Positions 7,909 through 16,450 are shown, counted from the first letter of the stretch. The stretch is DNA of 35,520 bases from Acidobacteriota bacterium (GCA_021786615.1 JAJYMZ010000095.1:1-35520); one strand, 5' to 3'. The notes: a model not told the origin generated them from the letters alone. Made by a program: numbers and translations.

Positions 7909-8901
7909 TCACCTCAGCACCATCCCGATCCCCCGCAGCACGGGCTCCGGCGCGGGATTGCGGGGGAGATGGCGCAGGGCCTGGTAGACGAGATCCTGGG
8001 GCAGCTTCAGATCCACCGGGGAGCCGGCGAGCTGTTCGATGCCCGCTTTCCAGGGCGCGAGCGAAGGCTTGCCTCCGCTGCGGACGCGGGCCGCGTCGTT
8101 GAGCAAGGCCAGCAGCAATTCGAGAGGCTGGCGCAGTTGCTCGCTCACGGCGAGGTCCGCGTTCCGGTCGGGGATCAGGGGCCCGGCGGCTTCGCGATAG
8201 GAAACGCCCGAACTCAACCGGAGCCAGGCATCCACCTGGGCCGCGGCGCGCTCGAAGGCCTCGCGTTCCAGGTTCCGCAGCGAACCCGCCGAGAGGGCCG
8301 TCCAGGCCTCCCGCTCGGCCTCGAGCCAGCCATGGCCGCTGGCCACGGCCCAGGCTTCCTCGGGCAGCAGCGGGGCGAAGGCGATGCGCTCGCAGCGGGA
8401 GCGGATGGTCTGCAGCATGGCTTCGGGGCGGTGGGTGATGAGCACCACATGGGTGCCCGGCGGCGGCTCCTCCAGCGTCTTCAGGAGCATGTTGGCCGCG
8501 GCGCCGTGGAGGCGGTGGGCATCTTCGATGAGGATCCAGCGGTGGCATCTGGGGGGCGGAGCCATGGATGCCCAGGCGATGACGCCGCCTTCCACCAGAT
8601 CGGAATCGCGGACGACGCCCACCTTGATGATTCCGGCCTTGCCTTCCGGCGCGATGCGCAGCAGGTTCGGCAATTCCTTGGGCAGCGGATCCGTCCAGAA
8701 TGCCTTGCACCCCTGGCAGGCCCCGCAGGCGGTGCCTTTGAAACAGAGCTCCCGCTGGGCGAGTTCCAGGGCGATGCGCCGTTTCCCGATGCCCTCGGGT
8801 CCCGCGAAGATCACGGACCCCGCCAGTTTTCCTGCTTGAAGGCGGGACAGCAGTTTTTCCCGGATGGCCTGATGGCCGACGAGGCGCTGATCAAACATCA
8901 T
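7909..8901 (-). CDS. holB: DNA polymerase III delta' subunit
   Basis: The 330-residue AAA+ protein is the delta' subunit of the clamp loader that opens and loads the beta clamp. Visible features are Walker A GPEGIGK (34-40), a zinc site with Cys53, 59, 62 and 65 (pattern Cx5Cx2Cx2C), a Walker B-like WILIEDAHRL, the LLKTLEEPP segment and the SRC motif in IRSRCERI, which places the Arg finger. Many delta' subunits have lost ATPase activity; here the P-loop looks intact, so activity is open. It overlaps the upstream tmk gene by 4 nt (ATGA), a common tmk-holB arrangement that implies translational coupling. Confidence 0.93.
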   Translation of the reverse strand: MMFDQRLVGHQAIREKLLSRLQAGKLAGSVIFAGPEGIGKRRIALELAQRELCFKGTACGACQGCKAFWTDPLPKELPNLLRIAPEGKAGIIKVGVVRDSDLVEGGVIAWASMAPPPRCHRWILIEDAHRLHGAAANMLLKTLEEPPPGTHVVLITHRPEAMLQTIRSRCERIAFAPLLPEEAWAVASGHGWLEAEREAWTALSAGSLRNLEREAFERAAAQVDAWLRLSSGVSYREAAGPLIPDRNADLAVSEQLRQPLELLLALLNDAARVRSGGKPSLAPWKAGIEQLAGSPVDLKLPQDLVYQALRHLPRNPAPEPVLRGIGMVLR

Positions 8902-9563
8902 TCCACCGTGAATCCGGCGTTGCGCAGCAGGGGCGCCACGCGGCGCCAGATGGATTCCTCCACCAGGGAGGGGGCATCCCGCGCGGGTATCACGGCCACG
9001 CGCAAGGGCTCGGCCTGGGCGATGGCCAGGAACCTCGCCCGGACCGCGGTGTGGAACTCCAGGCGCCTTTCATCGAAGAGGGTCTCCTTGAACTCATCCC
9101 CCATGGAGAGATTGCGGATTTCCACGCGCTGCAGGCCGATGGCGGGATCCATGTCCAGGAGCAGCGTCAAATGGGGCTTCAGCCGCCCCACCACCAGTTC
9201 ATGGAGCCGGTCCAGCGTGTGCTCCGGAACTCCCGCGGCGCCCTGATAGGCCCGGGTGCTGTCCTCGAAACGGTCCACGAGCACGATCTTGCCGGCCTCG
9301 ATGGCGGGGCGGATGACCTGGGCCAGATGTTGGGCGCGGTCGGCGTAGAACAGCAGCAGTTCGGCTTCGGCGCACCAGGCTTCGCCGCTGGGATGCCGCG
9401 TCAGCAGCAAGGTCCGCAGATCCCGGCCCAGCGGCGTGCCGCCGGGTTCCTTGGACACCACGATGGGCAGGCCCAGGCGCCGGAGATGCTCCGAGAGCCG
9501 CAGCAGCTGGGTGGATTTGCCCGACCCCTCCACGCCCTCCACGGTGATGAGCACTCCTGTCAC
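8898..9563 (-). CDS. tmk: Thymidylate kinase
   Basis: The enzyme phosphorylates dTMP to dTDP for DNA synthesis. The 221-residue product has the P-loop GVEGSGKST (10-18), KEPGGTPLG, the DRFEDSTRAYQG segment containing the DR(Y/F/H) motif and substrate loop, and LLLDMDPAIGLQR. The frame is open far upstream to 10094, but that region overlaps the divergent zinc-ribbon gene. GTG at 9563 is preceded by GGAGGA with 7 nt spacing and lies directly before the conserved N-terminus (TGVLITVEG), so it is taken as the start. It is followed by overlapping holB. Confidence 0.94.
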   Translation of the reverse strand: MTGVLITVEGVEGSGKSTQLLRLSEHLRRLGLPIVVSKEPGGTPLGRDLRTLLLTRHPSGEAWCAEAELLLFYADRAQHLAQVIRPAIEAGKIVLVDRFEDSTRAYQGAAGVPEHTLDRLHELVVGRLKPHLTLLLDMDPAIGLQRVEIRNLSMGDEFKETLFDERRLEFHTAVRARFLAIAQAEPLRVAVIPARDAPSLVEESIWRRVAPLLRNAGFTVE

Positions 9564-9662
9564 GCTTGCCTCCTCCGGATCTTTCTTCAGGATACCGGGA
9601 GCCAAAGGATGGAGTCTGGAGGGGTTTGGGCCTAAGATTGCCGTAACCATTCGGAGTGCGCC

Positions 9663-10970
9663 GTGCTTGAATCCGTTCACTGCCCGAAATGCGCAACACA
9701 CTATGCGTTGCGCCCGCCCCGCGTGCTTTCCCGCCACCGCCGGGCCAAGTGCTTCACCTGCGATCACGTCTTCTCCATCGCGGGGGAGGTCCAGCGCTTG
9801 ATGGCTGCGGGCCCATTCCCCGGGGCCGGCCCGGAGGCTCAGTCCGACTACAGTGAATTCCAAGACGAGGCTGGAGCCACGGTGGGCGTGGAGGCCCAGG
9901 ATCTGAACATCCAGACGGGCACCACCGCGGGCATTTCCGAAGCGGAACTCCAGGCTGCCTTCTCGGATGAAGCCGCCGTCACCGCGGAGGGTCCTTTGAA
10001 CGACCTTCCGCCGCTCACCCTTCAGGACCTGGAAGAGCCCGACAGCGCTTCGGAAAGAACCCTGGTATTGAACCCCGAGGCCCACCCGGAACATCGGCCA
10101 TTTTCAGCGCCACCCGCGTTGCCGGCCCATTCGATCGCTGAGCTGGAGGCCTTGGGTCTCGGGGGACCGCCGCCCATGCCGGAAAGCCTGGCCGAAAGCA
10201 CTCCAGGAATGGGAAATGCGTCCTTCGCAGAAGGCACTTCCACCTACAGCTCGGCCCGGGATGCCATTGACAAACTCATGGCCGGGACTCCCTCCGTGCA
10301 GCGCGCGCGACCGCAATCCATGGGGATGCGGGGGGGCGCGCCCATGGACGTCGAATCCACGCTGGATGCCCTTGAATTGACCTTGGGCGGAATCCCCGCG
10401 CCTCAATTTGATGATCCGATAGAACCGGGCTCCACCTCGGTGCTGTCCTCGCGTGAATTGGACCGGGCCATGACGGCTCAAACCGCCGAACCGGAACCCA
10501 CCGCGTCCACCCGGATCCTGCATCGCGAGGACATGCCCAGCGAGAACGGTTCGCCCCAGGCAAGGACCATGATGATGCCGATGCCGATGCCGTCCTTGAC
10601 CCCGCCGCCACCTGCGCCCGCGCCCACGGTGGCCCTGTCCATGCCAGCGGCGACGCCCCCCCCGCTCGCATCCCAGGAGGATTCCGTCAAGGATCCCAAT
10701 CTGCTGAAGATTCAACTGGAAACCGAGACCCTTTCCAATGTAGCCATGGATCAGTTGATCCTGATGGTGGAGCAGGGCCGCGTGAAGGAATACCACCTGG
10801 TGGCCCGGCAGTTCAGCGAGAACTGGCTGGAGGCCAACAAGGTGCCCGCCCTGCGCCCGGTCTTCGAGCGCCTGCGCCGCATCACGCAGATCGGCCCCGC
10901 CCCCACCCTCGCCAACGAAACCGCCCCGGTGAAGAAGAGCCTGTTTGGCGGCCTGTTCGGAAGAAATTGA
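9663..10970 (+). CDS. Zinc-ribbon (MJ0042-type) protein with long disordered middle
   Basis: The 435-residue product begins with a small zinc ribbon, Cys7, Cys10, Cys30 and Cys33, of the MJ0042 type often found at the N-terminus of bacterial regulatory or motility-associated proteins. Residues about 50-330 are low complexity, rich in Pro, Ala, Glu and Met (MMMPMPMPS...), and likely disordered. A short folded C-terminal region (about 340-415, DQLILMVEQGRVKEYHLVARQFSENWLEANKV) precedes the ending SLFGGLFGRN. No signal peptide or membrane helix is evident. The GTG at 9663 starts right at the zinc ribbon; it is 99 bp from the divergent tmk start. I cannot name its role; scaffold or regulator is a guess. 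Confidence 0.75.
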   Translation: MLESVHCPKCATHYALRPPRVLSRHRRAKCFTCDHVFSIAGEVQRLMAAGPFPGAGPEAQSDYSEFQDEAGATVGVEAQDLNIQTGTTAGISEAELQAAFSDEAAVTAEGPLNDLPPLTLQDLEEPDSASERTLVLNPEAHPEHRPFSAPPALPAHSIAELEALGLGGPPPMPESLAESTPGMGNASFAEGTSTYSSARDAIDKLMAGTPSVQRARPQSMGMRGGAPMDVESTLDALELTLGGIPAPQFDDPIEPGSTSVLSSRELDRAMTAQTAEPEPTASTRILHREDMPSENGSPQARTMMMPMPMPSLTPPPPAPAPTVALSMPAATPPPLASQEDSVKDPNLLKIQLETETLSNVAMDQLILMVEQGRVKEYHLVARQFSENWLEANKVPALRPVFERLRRITQIGPAPTLANETAPVKKSLFGGLFGRN

Positions 10971-11052
10971 TTCCTCACAATTTGTGCTGGAACTTTAAGC
11001 GCCGCGGCCTGCACTCAAGGTTGCGGCCTTGATTTATGTCTCTGGAGTTTTC

Positions 11053-11562
11053 ATGAGCCTTCTTTCCCTCGCCTTCCTGCTTGCCCTGCAAGATCAGCCG
11101 GCCCAGCCCGCAAAACCTGCGGAGCCCCCAAAAGGGGAGGTCGGCATCGTCCAGCCAGCATTGCCAGCTCCCGCCCCATCCCAATCCTTGAGTTTTTTCA
11201 GTGAGACTTTTCCCTTCCATTGGAACCAGTCGCAGCGGCTCGAAATCAACGTGGATGGCCTCAAGGTGACGTCCATCGCCATCGGCAAACGGGAACCCAG
11301 GCCCAAGTTACTCCAAGGCCCTGATTACGGCAGCCGCGCCCTCATCCACGTGACCAACACATCCAGGAAACCCCGCACGCCGGGATTCGCCATCGCGGTC
11401 TTCGACAAGGAGGGGCGCCTGCTGGGAGCCGCCAATGGGGGAACGAAAATAGGAACGGTGAAACCCGGTACGACTGAATCCTTCGATCTGGCTTTCTTCC
11501 AGGTGAAGGATCGCCTGCCCAAAGGCGATCACTACGTGCTGAGCGTGGAGCTCCGGGACTGA
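11053..11562 (+). CDS. Small exported protein of unknown function
   Basis: The product is 169 residues with a short hydrophobic leader (MSLLSLAFLLALQ), a Pro/Ala/Gln-rich linker to about residue 50 and a compact domain rich in beta-strand-like segments (KVTSIAIGK, SRALIHVTNTS, GFAIAVFDKEGRLLGAANGG, TTESFDLAFFQV, HYVLSVEL). The pattern resembles immunoglobulin-like domains of the FxLYD kind, but I cannot confirm a family. GGAG 5-6 nt before the ATG at 11053 supports this start over an upstream TTG at 11029. It follows the zinc-ribbon gene by 82 bp. A heptamer foldback lies just downstream. Confidence 0.65.
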   Translation: MSLLSLAFLLALQDQPAQPAKPAEPPKGEVGIVQPALPAPAPSQSLSFFSETFPFHWNQSQRLEINVDGLKVTSIAIGKREPRPKLLQGPDYGSRALIHVTNTSRKPRTPGFAIAVFDKEGRLLGAANGGTKIGTVKPGTTESFDLAFFQVKDRLPKGDHYVLSVELRD

Positions 11563-11590
11563 TGGGGTATGAAGTGGTGAGGGAGGAATC

Positions 11591-11706
11591 AGTCCTGAGT
11601 CCTGGGTCCTGGGGCAATCTGGCGGCGCCTTTGGCGCGCCTATAAATGAAGAGTTGCGGCCTCTGGCCGCATCCTCATCGAACCTCAGGACTCAGGACCC
11701 AGGACT
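11591..11706. repeat. Inverted pair of heptamer arrays (AGTCCTG type)
   Basis: Three phased units AGTCCTG, AGTCCTG, GGTCCTG (11591-11611) face CAGGACT, CAGGACC, CAGGACT (11686-11706). The arms are complementary at 19 of 21 positions. The loop contains a perfect 7-bp hairpin TGCGGCC/GGCCGCA (11655-11671) and a GGCGGCGCC...GGCGCGCC block (11621-11640). It lies between convergent genes and could terminate both. Confidence 0.85.
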
Positions 11707-11718
11707 TCAAGCTGGCCC

Positions 11719-12723
11719 TCATACCGCTTCCTGCTCGTGAAAATGCGCAAGCAGCTCTTCGGCGGTGACGGTGGCGGTGCCCATCTTGGCCACTACGACG
11801 CCAGCGGCGGCGTTGGCGAGCATGGCGGCGTCCTTCCAGTCGGCGCCCGCGGCCACGGCCGCGCTGAAGGCGGCGATGACCGTATCTCCAGCGCCGCTCA
11901 CGTCGAAAACTTCCTGCGCCATGGTGGGAATCATCCAGGGGGCGGAATGCTCCGCGTCGGTCGCGAAAAGCGCCATGCCCTTTTCGCTGCGGGTGATGAG
12001 CAGGCCTGAAAGGCCGAGACTTTCCAGCAGCGCTTTCCCGGCCGCCGCGACTTCGGCATCGCCATCCGCGGCCATCCCACTCAATTCAGCGGTTTCTTTC
12101 CGGTTGGGCGTCATGAGCGTGGCGCCATGGTAGAGCGCGCGATGGGCGGGCTTGGGGTCCACGATCCAGGGAATCTGATGGCGCGCGCAGAGCGAACGGA
12201 CCTCGTCCATCACCTGGGGGCCGATGATGCCCTTGGCGTAATCCGAAACGATGAGGGCGCCCACTTCGGAAAGGCAGTTGTTGAGCTGTTCCATGAGGTC
12301 CAGCACGGCCTGTTCACCCAATGCGCTGGGCTCCTCCCGGTCAATGCGCAGCATCTGCTGGGTGTGGCCGATGACACGGGTCTTGATGATGGTGGGCCGG
12401 GTGGGATCCAGCACCAGCCCCTCGCTGGAGATGCCCAGACGCGCCAGCAACTCCACGAGCCGTTCGCCCGCCGCGTCCTTTTGCAGGGTGCCCATGAGCA
12501 GGGGCTCGGCGCCCAGTGCCCGCAGATTGGCGGCGACGTTGGCGGCGCCGCCCAGCACGGCTTTTTCGCGCACGATCCGCACGATGGGCACGGGCGCTTC
12601 GGGCGAGATGCGGTTCACCTCGCCGAAGAGATATTCATCCAGCATCAGGTCCCCCAGCACCGCCACCTTGAGCCCGCGGATGCGGGCCAGCAGCGAGCCT
12701 GCGTGGCTGGAGTCGAGCTTCAC
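11719..12723 (-). CDS. rfaE1: D-glycero-beta-D-manno-heptose-7-phosphate kinase (RfaE domain I)
   Basis: This 334-residue PfkB/ribokinase-fold enzyme phosphorylates heptose 7-phosphate at position 1 in ADP-heptose synthesis for the lipopolysaccharide inner core. Family features are VLGDLMLDEYLFGEVNRISPEAPVPIV, GGAANVAANLRALGA, the central SDYAKG(I/V) segment, PNRKE, and the C-terminal anion hole/catalytic motif DVSGAGDT. It lacks the cytidylyltransferase domain of fused HldE, so a separate rfaE2 should exist elsewhere. The start is GTG at 12723, overlapping the trm112-like stop by 4 nt. Confidence 0.92.
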   Translation of the reverse strand: MKLDSSHAGSLLARIRGLKVAVLGDLMLDEYLFGEVNRISPEAPVPIVRIVREKAVLGGAANVAANLRALGAEPLLMGTLQKDAAGERLVELLARLGISSEGLVLDPTRPTIIKTRVIGHTQQMLRIDREEPSALGEQAVLDLMEQLNNCLSEVGALIVSDYAKGIIGPQVMDEVRSLCARHQIPWIVDPKPAHRALYHGATLMTPNRKETAELSGMAADGDAEVAAAGKALLESLGLSGLLITRSEKGMALFATDAEHSAPWMIPTMAQEVFDVSGAGDTVIAAFSAAVAAGADWKDAAMLANAAAGVVVAKMGTATVTAEELLAHFHEQEAV

Positions 12724-12902
12724 GCGCTGGCCTTTTTAGCGTGGTCGCTGAGCATCACGGGGATGCCGTCCTCGATGGGGTAGAGCAGGCCGCACTTCGC
12801 GCACAGCAGCCCATCGGGCGTTTCGCTCAAGTCGCCATGGCAGGGTTCGCCATCCTGTTCGGCGGGGCAGCAGAGGATTTCCAGAAGCCGGGGATCAAGC
12901 AT
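12720..12902 (-). CDS. Trm112/YcaR family small zinc protein
   Basis: The 60-residue product fits Trm112-like proteins: N-terminal MLDPRLLEILCCP, a later LLCAKCGLLYPIEDGIPVML, and Cys pairs suited to one zinc. In other organisms such proteins assist methyltransferases; in proteobacteria YcaR sits beside lipid A genes. Here it overlaps the heptose kinase start by 4 nt, again linking it to envelope glycolipid genes. It begins 8 bp after the Fe-S oxidoreductase stop, so the three genes form one operon. Confidence 0.9.
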   Translation of the reverse strand: MLDPRLLEILCCPAEQDGEPCHGDLSETPDGLLCAKCGLLYPIEDGIPVMLSDHAKKASA

Positions 12903-12910
12903 GATTCATG

Positions 12911-14938
12911 TTACTTCAGCGCCAGGGCGGCGAGTTCCAGCACGTCCTTGGTTTGGATGGATTCGTGGCCGGTCTCCCCCGCGGCATTGTTCAGCATCAC
13001 GTTGCAGAAGGGGCAGCCCACGGCCACGGTGGTGGCCTTGGTCTCCAGGGCCTGCTCGAAGCGCGCATGATTGACCCGGGTGCCCAGCTTTTCTTCCAGC
13101 CACATGCGCCCGCCCCCGGCGCCGCAGCACTGGGTGGCTTCGCCGTGCTTTTCCATCTCAGTGACCTTGACGCCGGGAATCGCGTCCAGGATGGCGCGGG
13201 GGGCGTCCACCTGGCCGTTGTAGCGGCTCAGGTAGCAGGGATCGTGATAGGTAAGATCGGCCTCGACGGTTTGTTCGAGCTTGATCCTGCCCTTCGATAC
13301 CAATTCCGAGACCAGTTCGTTGCCGTGGACCACATCGAAGTGGCCGCCGAAATCCGGATACTCGTTCTTCAGCGTGTTGAAGCAGTGGGGGCAGGTGGTG
13401 ACGATCTTCTTCACCCCATGGCCTTTCAGTACTTCGATGTTGGCTTCGGTGGCGGACTGGAACAGATACTCATTGCCCAGGCGCCGGGCGGATTCGCAGG
13501 TGCAGGATTCCTCGGTGCCCAGGATGGCGAAGGAGACGTCCGCCGCCTTCAGCAGCTTCACCAAGGACTTCGAAACGCGCTGTCCCGCCGCGTCATAGGA
13601 GCCTGCGCAGCCCACCCAGAACAGGTACTCGGCAGCGGGCTTGTCGGCGAGGGAGGGGACATCCAGACCTTCGGACCACTTGGCGCGATCCGCCTGGGCC
13701 AGATTCCAGGGGTTGCCCTGGCGCTCCATGCCCTTGAAGGCGATCTGGGCCTCCGCGGGGAAATCGCTCTCTTCCAAGGTGAGGTAGCGGCGCATCTGCA
13801 CGAGCTTGTCCACGAAACTGATTTCCAGAGGGCAGGCCCATTCGCAATAGCCGCAGGTGGTGCAGGCCCAGATGGTGTCGCTGCTGATGGCGCCGCCCAG
13901 TTGTCCGGCGGTCCAGGGGGAATGATCCTGATTGAGATTCCACACGGAACCTTCGGGAATGGGGCCGCCAATGAGCTTGCGGTCCTCGGGCACGGGCTTG
14001 TCCTGGGCCATGTCCTCGAGCTGGGTGGCGCTCAAGTAATGGCGCAAGTCGTTGCCGAAATTCTTGGGGCGCAGGGGCTTGCCGGTGACCGTGGTGGGGC
14101 AGGCTTCCAGGCAGCGGCCGCATTCCACGCAGGTGTAGAAATCCAGCATTTGTTTCCAGGTGAAATCCTGGATGCGGTTGGCGCCGAAATGATCGGCTTC
14201 CAGGTCCATGGGTTTTAGGTTCTTGTGGGGCTCCAGGGCCCGGAAATACACGTTGAAGACCGAGGTCAGCACATGGAAATGCTTGGAGTAGGGCAGGAAG
14301 TTGAGGAACCCGAAAAGGATGGCCAGGTGCGCCCACCACATGCTCTTGTAGAGCACCAGCGTGCCTGTGCCATGGCCCATTAGTCCCGCCACCGCGTTGC
14401 TGGCGAAGGCCCAGGAGCGCCACCCGGGGGCATGGAGGGCGATGAAGGCGCCATCCGCCAGCAGGTCCGTGATCATCAATCCGGCGATGAGGCTCAGGGT
14501 GGCCCATGCATCTTTGGAGTTCTCCACGCGCCAGGGTTTAGCGAACAGCCGCCGGGCCATGGCCAGGCTGATGCCCACCAGCACCAGCAACTCGAAGAGA
14601 TCCTTGGTGCCTTGGTAGACCAGCCCGAATCTGCCCAGGGCCTCGGTCATGTGCCAATTGAAGAGCCCCTCGAGGATCAATCCCAGGGAGCGGAGGCTCA
14701 ACACACAGAATCCGTAGAAGATCAGCACGTGGTAGAAGCCAGCATAGGGGTCCCGCAGGAGCCGCTGCTGTCCGAAAACCAGCACCAGCACGCCTTTCAG
14801 CCGCTCCAGGGGGCGATCCAGGCGAGGGTCCGGCAGACCGGCCTTGAGGGTGGCGATGCGCTGGCGGATGGTCCATCCGAAGAAGGCCATGGCTCCTGCC
14901 ACGAACACCCAGAACAGTGCGATCTCCAGCGGCTTCAT
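12911..14938 (-). CDS. Membrane Fe-S oxidoreductase with HdrD-like CCG domains (EtfD-like)
   Basis: The 675-residue protein has an N-terminal membrane part (helices near 3-22, 66-94, 105-128, 145-170 and 195-215, with His residues that could bind heme) resembling the nitrate reductase gamma fold. It is followed by two [4Fe-4S] motifs, Cys270/273/276/280 (CVECGRCLEACP) and Cys359/362/365/369 (CTTCGYCEWACP). Two CCG domains follow, the second containing QCCGAGGGRMW and VGCPFCN. This layout is that of membrane partners of electron-transfer flavoprotein that deliver electrons to quinone. No etfAB is in the window. ATG at 14938 has GGAGG 4 nt upstream and was preferred over an ATG at 14986. It is the first gene of the operon with trm112 and rfaE1. 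Confidence 0.88.
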   Translation of the reverse strand: MKPLEIALFWVFVAGAMAFFGWTIRQRIATLKAGLPDPRLDRPLERLKGVLVLVFGQQRLLRDPYAGFYHVLIFYGFCVLSLRSLGLILEGLFNWHMTEALGRFGLVYQGTKDLFELLVLVGISLAMARRLFAKPWRVENSKDAWATLSLIAGLMITDLLADGAFIALHAPGWRSWAFASNAVAGLMGHGTGTLVLYKSMWWAHLAILFGFLNFLPYSKHFHVLTSVFNVYFRALEPHKNLKPMDLEADHFGANRIQDFTWKQMLDFYTCVECGRCLEACPTTVTGKPLRPKNFGNDLRHYLSATQLEDMAQDKPVPEDRKLIGGPIPEGSVWNLNQDHSPWTAGQLGGAISSDTIWACTTCGYCEWACPLEISFVDKLVQMRRYLTLEESDFPAEAQIAFKGMERQGNPWNLAQADRAKWSEGLDVPSLADKPAAEYLFWVGCAGSYDAAGQRVSKSLVKLLKAADVSFAILGTEESCTCESARRLGNEYLFQSATEANIEVLKGHGVKKIVTTCPHCFNTLKNEYPDFGGHFDVVHGNELVSELVSKGRIKLEQTVEADLTYHDPCYLSRYNGQVDAPRAILDAIPGVKVTEMEKHGEATQCCGAGGGRMWLEEKLGTRVNHARFEQALETKATTVAVGCPFCNVMLNNAAGETGHESIQTKDVLELAALALK

Positions 14939-15088
14939 GGTGCCTCCATACATGTCCCGCTTAGGGGCGTGGACCCGAGTTTCCAACGAGTATGACCCGC
15001 TCCTGGGAAATTTGGTGGCCTACCGCAGGTGAGGCAGCAAGCGGCATTCAACCTTTGACTCAGGAATCTTGGACCATCCGCGATATTT

Positions 15089-15168
15089 TCGAATTGCAAT
15101 TTACGATTTTCGATTGGGACCCAGTGCCTGTGGATATCCCCAATCGTCAATTGAAAAGCGACCATTGA
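15089..15168. repeat. Degenerate inverted heptamer arrays in the 15 kb divergent spacer
   Basis: The 311-bp spacer 14939-15249 contains no gene. It holds four phased units TCGAATT, GCAATTT, ACGATTT, TCGATTG (15089-15116) and an opposing set CAATCGT, CAATTGA, AAAGCGA, CCATTGA (15141-15168). The units resemble those 500 bp downstream at 15644-15738. The element lies between divergent genes, so it shares space with two promoters. Confidence 0.65.
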
Positions 15169-15249
15169 AATACTGACGCAGCCCCTTGCGCCATCCATGC
15201 ACCTCACCAACTCGACCATGCCTGAGTAAAGCGCTGTCAGAATCAAGGA

Positions 15250-15621
15250 ATGGATTCAGCTCCCCTGAAGAACCTCTTCTTCGACGCCGCCGTGGAACGG
15301 CCGCTTTCCGTGGTGTTCCGGACTCCCGATGGAGCCTGGGAGGGCCACGATTACACCGTGGAAGTCATCACGTCGCGTCAAGGCCTGGATGCCTTTGATG
15401 TGGTGATGGACTTCCGCGAACTGGAAGCCGTCCTGGATCGCATCCTCGCGCCTCTGCAAGGCGGGTTGCTCTCGGAGCTGGGGCTGGCAGGGCCGACGGA
15501 ACTGGCGCGAAAACTGGCGGATGAACTGGCGCCCCACGTGCCCGCACCCGCCCGGCTTTCCGAAGTCGCGCTCACGGATGGCCGTGGCAGACGGCTCGCG
15601 GTGAGACCCGGTCGCGCATGA
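15250..15621 (+). CDS. Degenerate 6-pyruvoyl-tetrahydropterin synthase/QueD-like protein
   Basis: The 123-residue product follows the PTPS/QueD order: FFDAAVERPL at the N-terminus, EGHDYTVEV, VVMDFRELEAVLDRIL, PTELARKLADELAP and a C-terminal beta strand. In genuine QueD the zinc ligands come from FxAAHxL and HGHxY, and LDHxxLN contributes a catalytic His. Here the first His is Val, HGH is reduced to EGH, LDH is LAP, and no catalytic Cys is seen near residues 20-30. The fold is probably kept but zinc-dependent pterin chemistry is unlikely. Pseudo-enzyme is an inference from these substitutions. It lies upstream of the rhodanese-MauE-signal peptidase genes, separated by a repeat locus. Confidence 0.7.
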   Translation: MDSAPLKNLFFDAAVERPLSVVFRTPDGAWEGHDYTVEVITSRQGLDAFDVVMDFRELEAVLDRILAPLQGGLLSELGLAGPTELARKLADELAPHVPAPARLSEVALTDGRGRRLAVRPGRA

Positions 15622-15643
15622 TCCGCGGCAGATCTCCTGTGTT

Positions 15644-15738
15644 CGATTGACGATTGACGATTGACGATTGGCGATTGACGATTGGGAACATCCATCTCCC
15701 CGATGGGCTTCAATCGAAAATCGCAAATCGAAAATCGT
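15644..15738. repeat. Inverted heptamer arrays (CGATTGA / AAATCGA)
   Basis: Six exactly phased units CGATTG(A/G) run from 15644 to 15685. After a 25-bp spacer, four units CAATCGA, AAATCGC, AAATCGA, AAATCGT run from 15711 to 15738. Read on the other strand the second set is CGATTTN, the inverted relative of the first. The locus sits 40 bp before the start of the rhodanese gene. Confidence 0.9.
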
Positions 15739-15778
15739 GTTGGTTCAACACTCGATCTGGGAAGTGAGGATCCACAAG

Positions 15779-16450
15779 ATGCGTATTCAACCCTGGATGG
15801 AGATCCCCGCCTACGTGGCGCTGGCCCTGGTTTGCGCGTGGTGCGCCAATGCCCTGGCGGGTCCCACCCGGCGCCTTTCCTGGCGGCTCAAGGAGCCGGC
15901 GCGGCCGGTGGCCTCCATGCTGCCTGCGCTCCCGGCCGCGGCCTCACCGCCCCTCCTGGCCCCCGCGCCATCAGCCTCACCCAAACCGATGGGGAAGGTT
16001 GACCCCTCCGCCCCGCGATCAAAAACAATCACACTGGTTCCAGCACCGCCACCAGATCTCAAGGCCGAGTTGATGGCGCGCTTTCCACCACTCGTGCAGG
16101 AAGCTCAAGGCGCCATCACCGGCGAGGAGGCTGCCTGGCTTCACGCCCACGGCGCGGTCTTCCTGGATGCCAGGCGCACGGCCCTGTACGAGCAGGGCCA
16201 CATTCCAGGCGCCAGAAGCTTCTCCGCGTGGGAGGATGGCTTGGCGGAAAAGGTGGACCAGCTTTCTTTGTTCACGGCAGATCTGAAGCTGCCCATCGTG
16301 GTCTACTGTTCCGGCGGCGACTGCCACGACAGCTACCTCGTGGCCCAGAAACTATGGCTGGCGGGCTTCCGCAACTTGCGGATCTACACCGATGGATTTC
16401 CGGATTGGGAGGCCCGGAAGGGGCCAGTGGCCACAGGGGGAAAGCCATGA
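15779..16450 (+). CDS. Membrane-anchored rhodanese-domain protein
   Basis: The 223-residue product has one N-terminal hydrophobic segment (about 7-25, an anchor or signal), a Pro/Ala-rich linker to about residue 85, then a rhodanese domain. Domain marks are FLDARRTALYEQGHIPGARSF and the active-site loop VVYCSGGDCHDSY with candidate persulfide-forming Cys177. A second Cys in the loop (Cys181) is unusual and could form a disulfide. AGGA lies 8 nt before the ATG at 15779; the frame extends upstream through the heptamer array to 15668 but that start is not supported. Export or anchoring implies periplasmic sulfur or thiol chemistry. The stop overlaps an ATG at 16447. Confidence 0.82.
   Translation: MRIQPWMEIPAYVALALVCAWCANALAGPTRRLSWRLKEPARPVASMLPALPAAASPPLLAPAPSASPKPMGKVDPSAPRSKTITLVPAPPPDLKAELMARFPPLVQEAQGAITGEEAAWLHAHGAVFLDARRTALYEQGHIPGARSFSAWEDGLAEKVDQLSLFTADLKLPIVVYCSGGDCHDSYLVAQKLWLAGFRNLRIYTDGFPDWEARKGPVATGGKP

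Noticed and set aside
7969-9246. A 425-codon plus-strand frame opposite holB and tmk
   Set aside because: holB and tmk carry clear P-loops and overlapping start/stop; the plus frame has neither a ribosome site nor recognisable domains.
9564-10094. N-terminal extension of thymidylate kinase
   Set aside because: The extra 177 residues overlap the divergent zinc-ribbon gene, and a strong ribosome site precedes the GTG at 9563.
12908-14218. A 436-codon open frame on the plus strand rich in Gly, Ala and Gln
   Set aside because: It lies wholly opposite the Fe-S oxidoreductase gene, has no domain and shows the composition typical of the antisense of a GC-rich gene.
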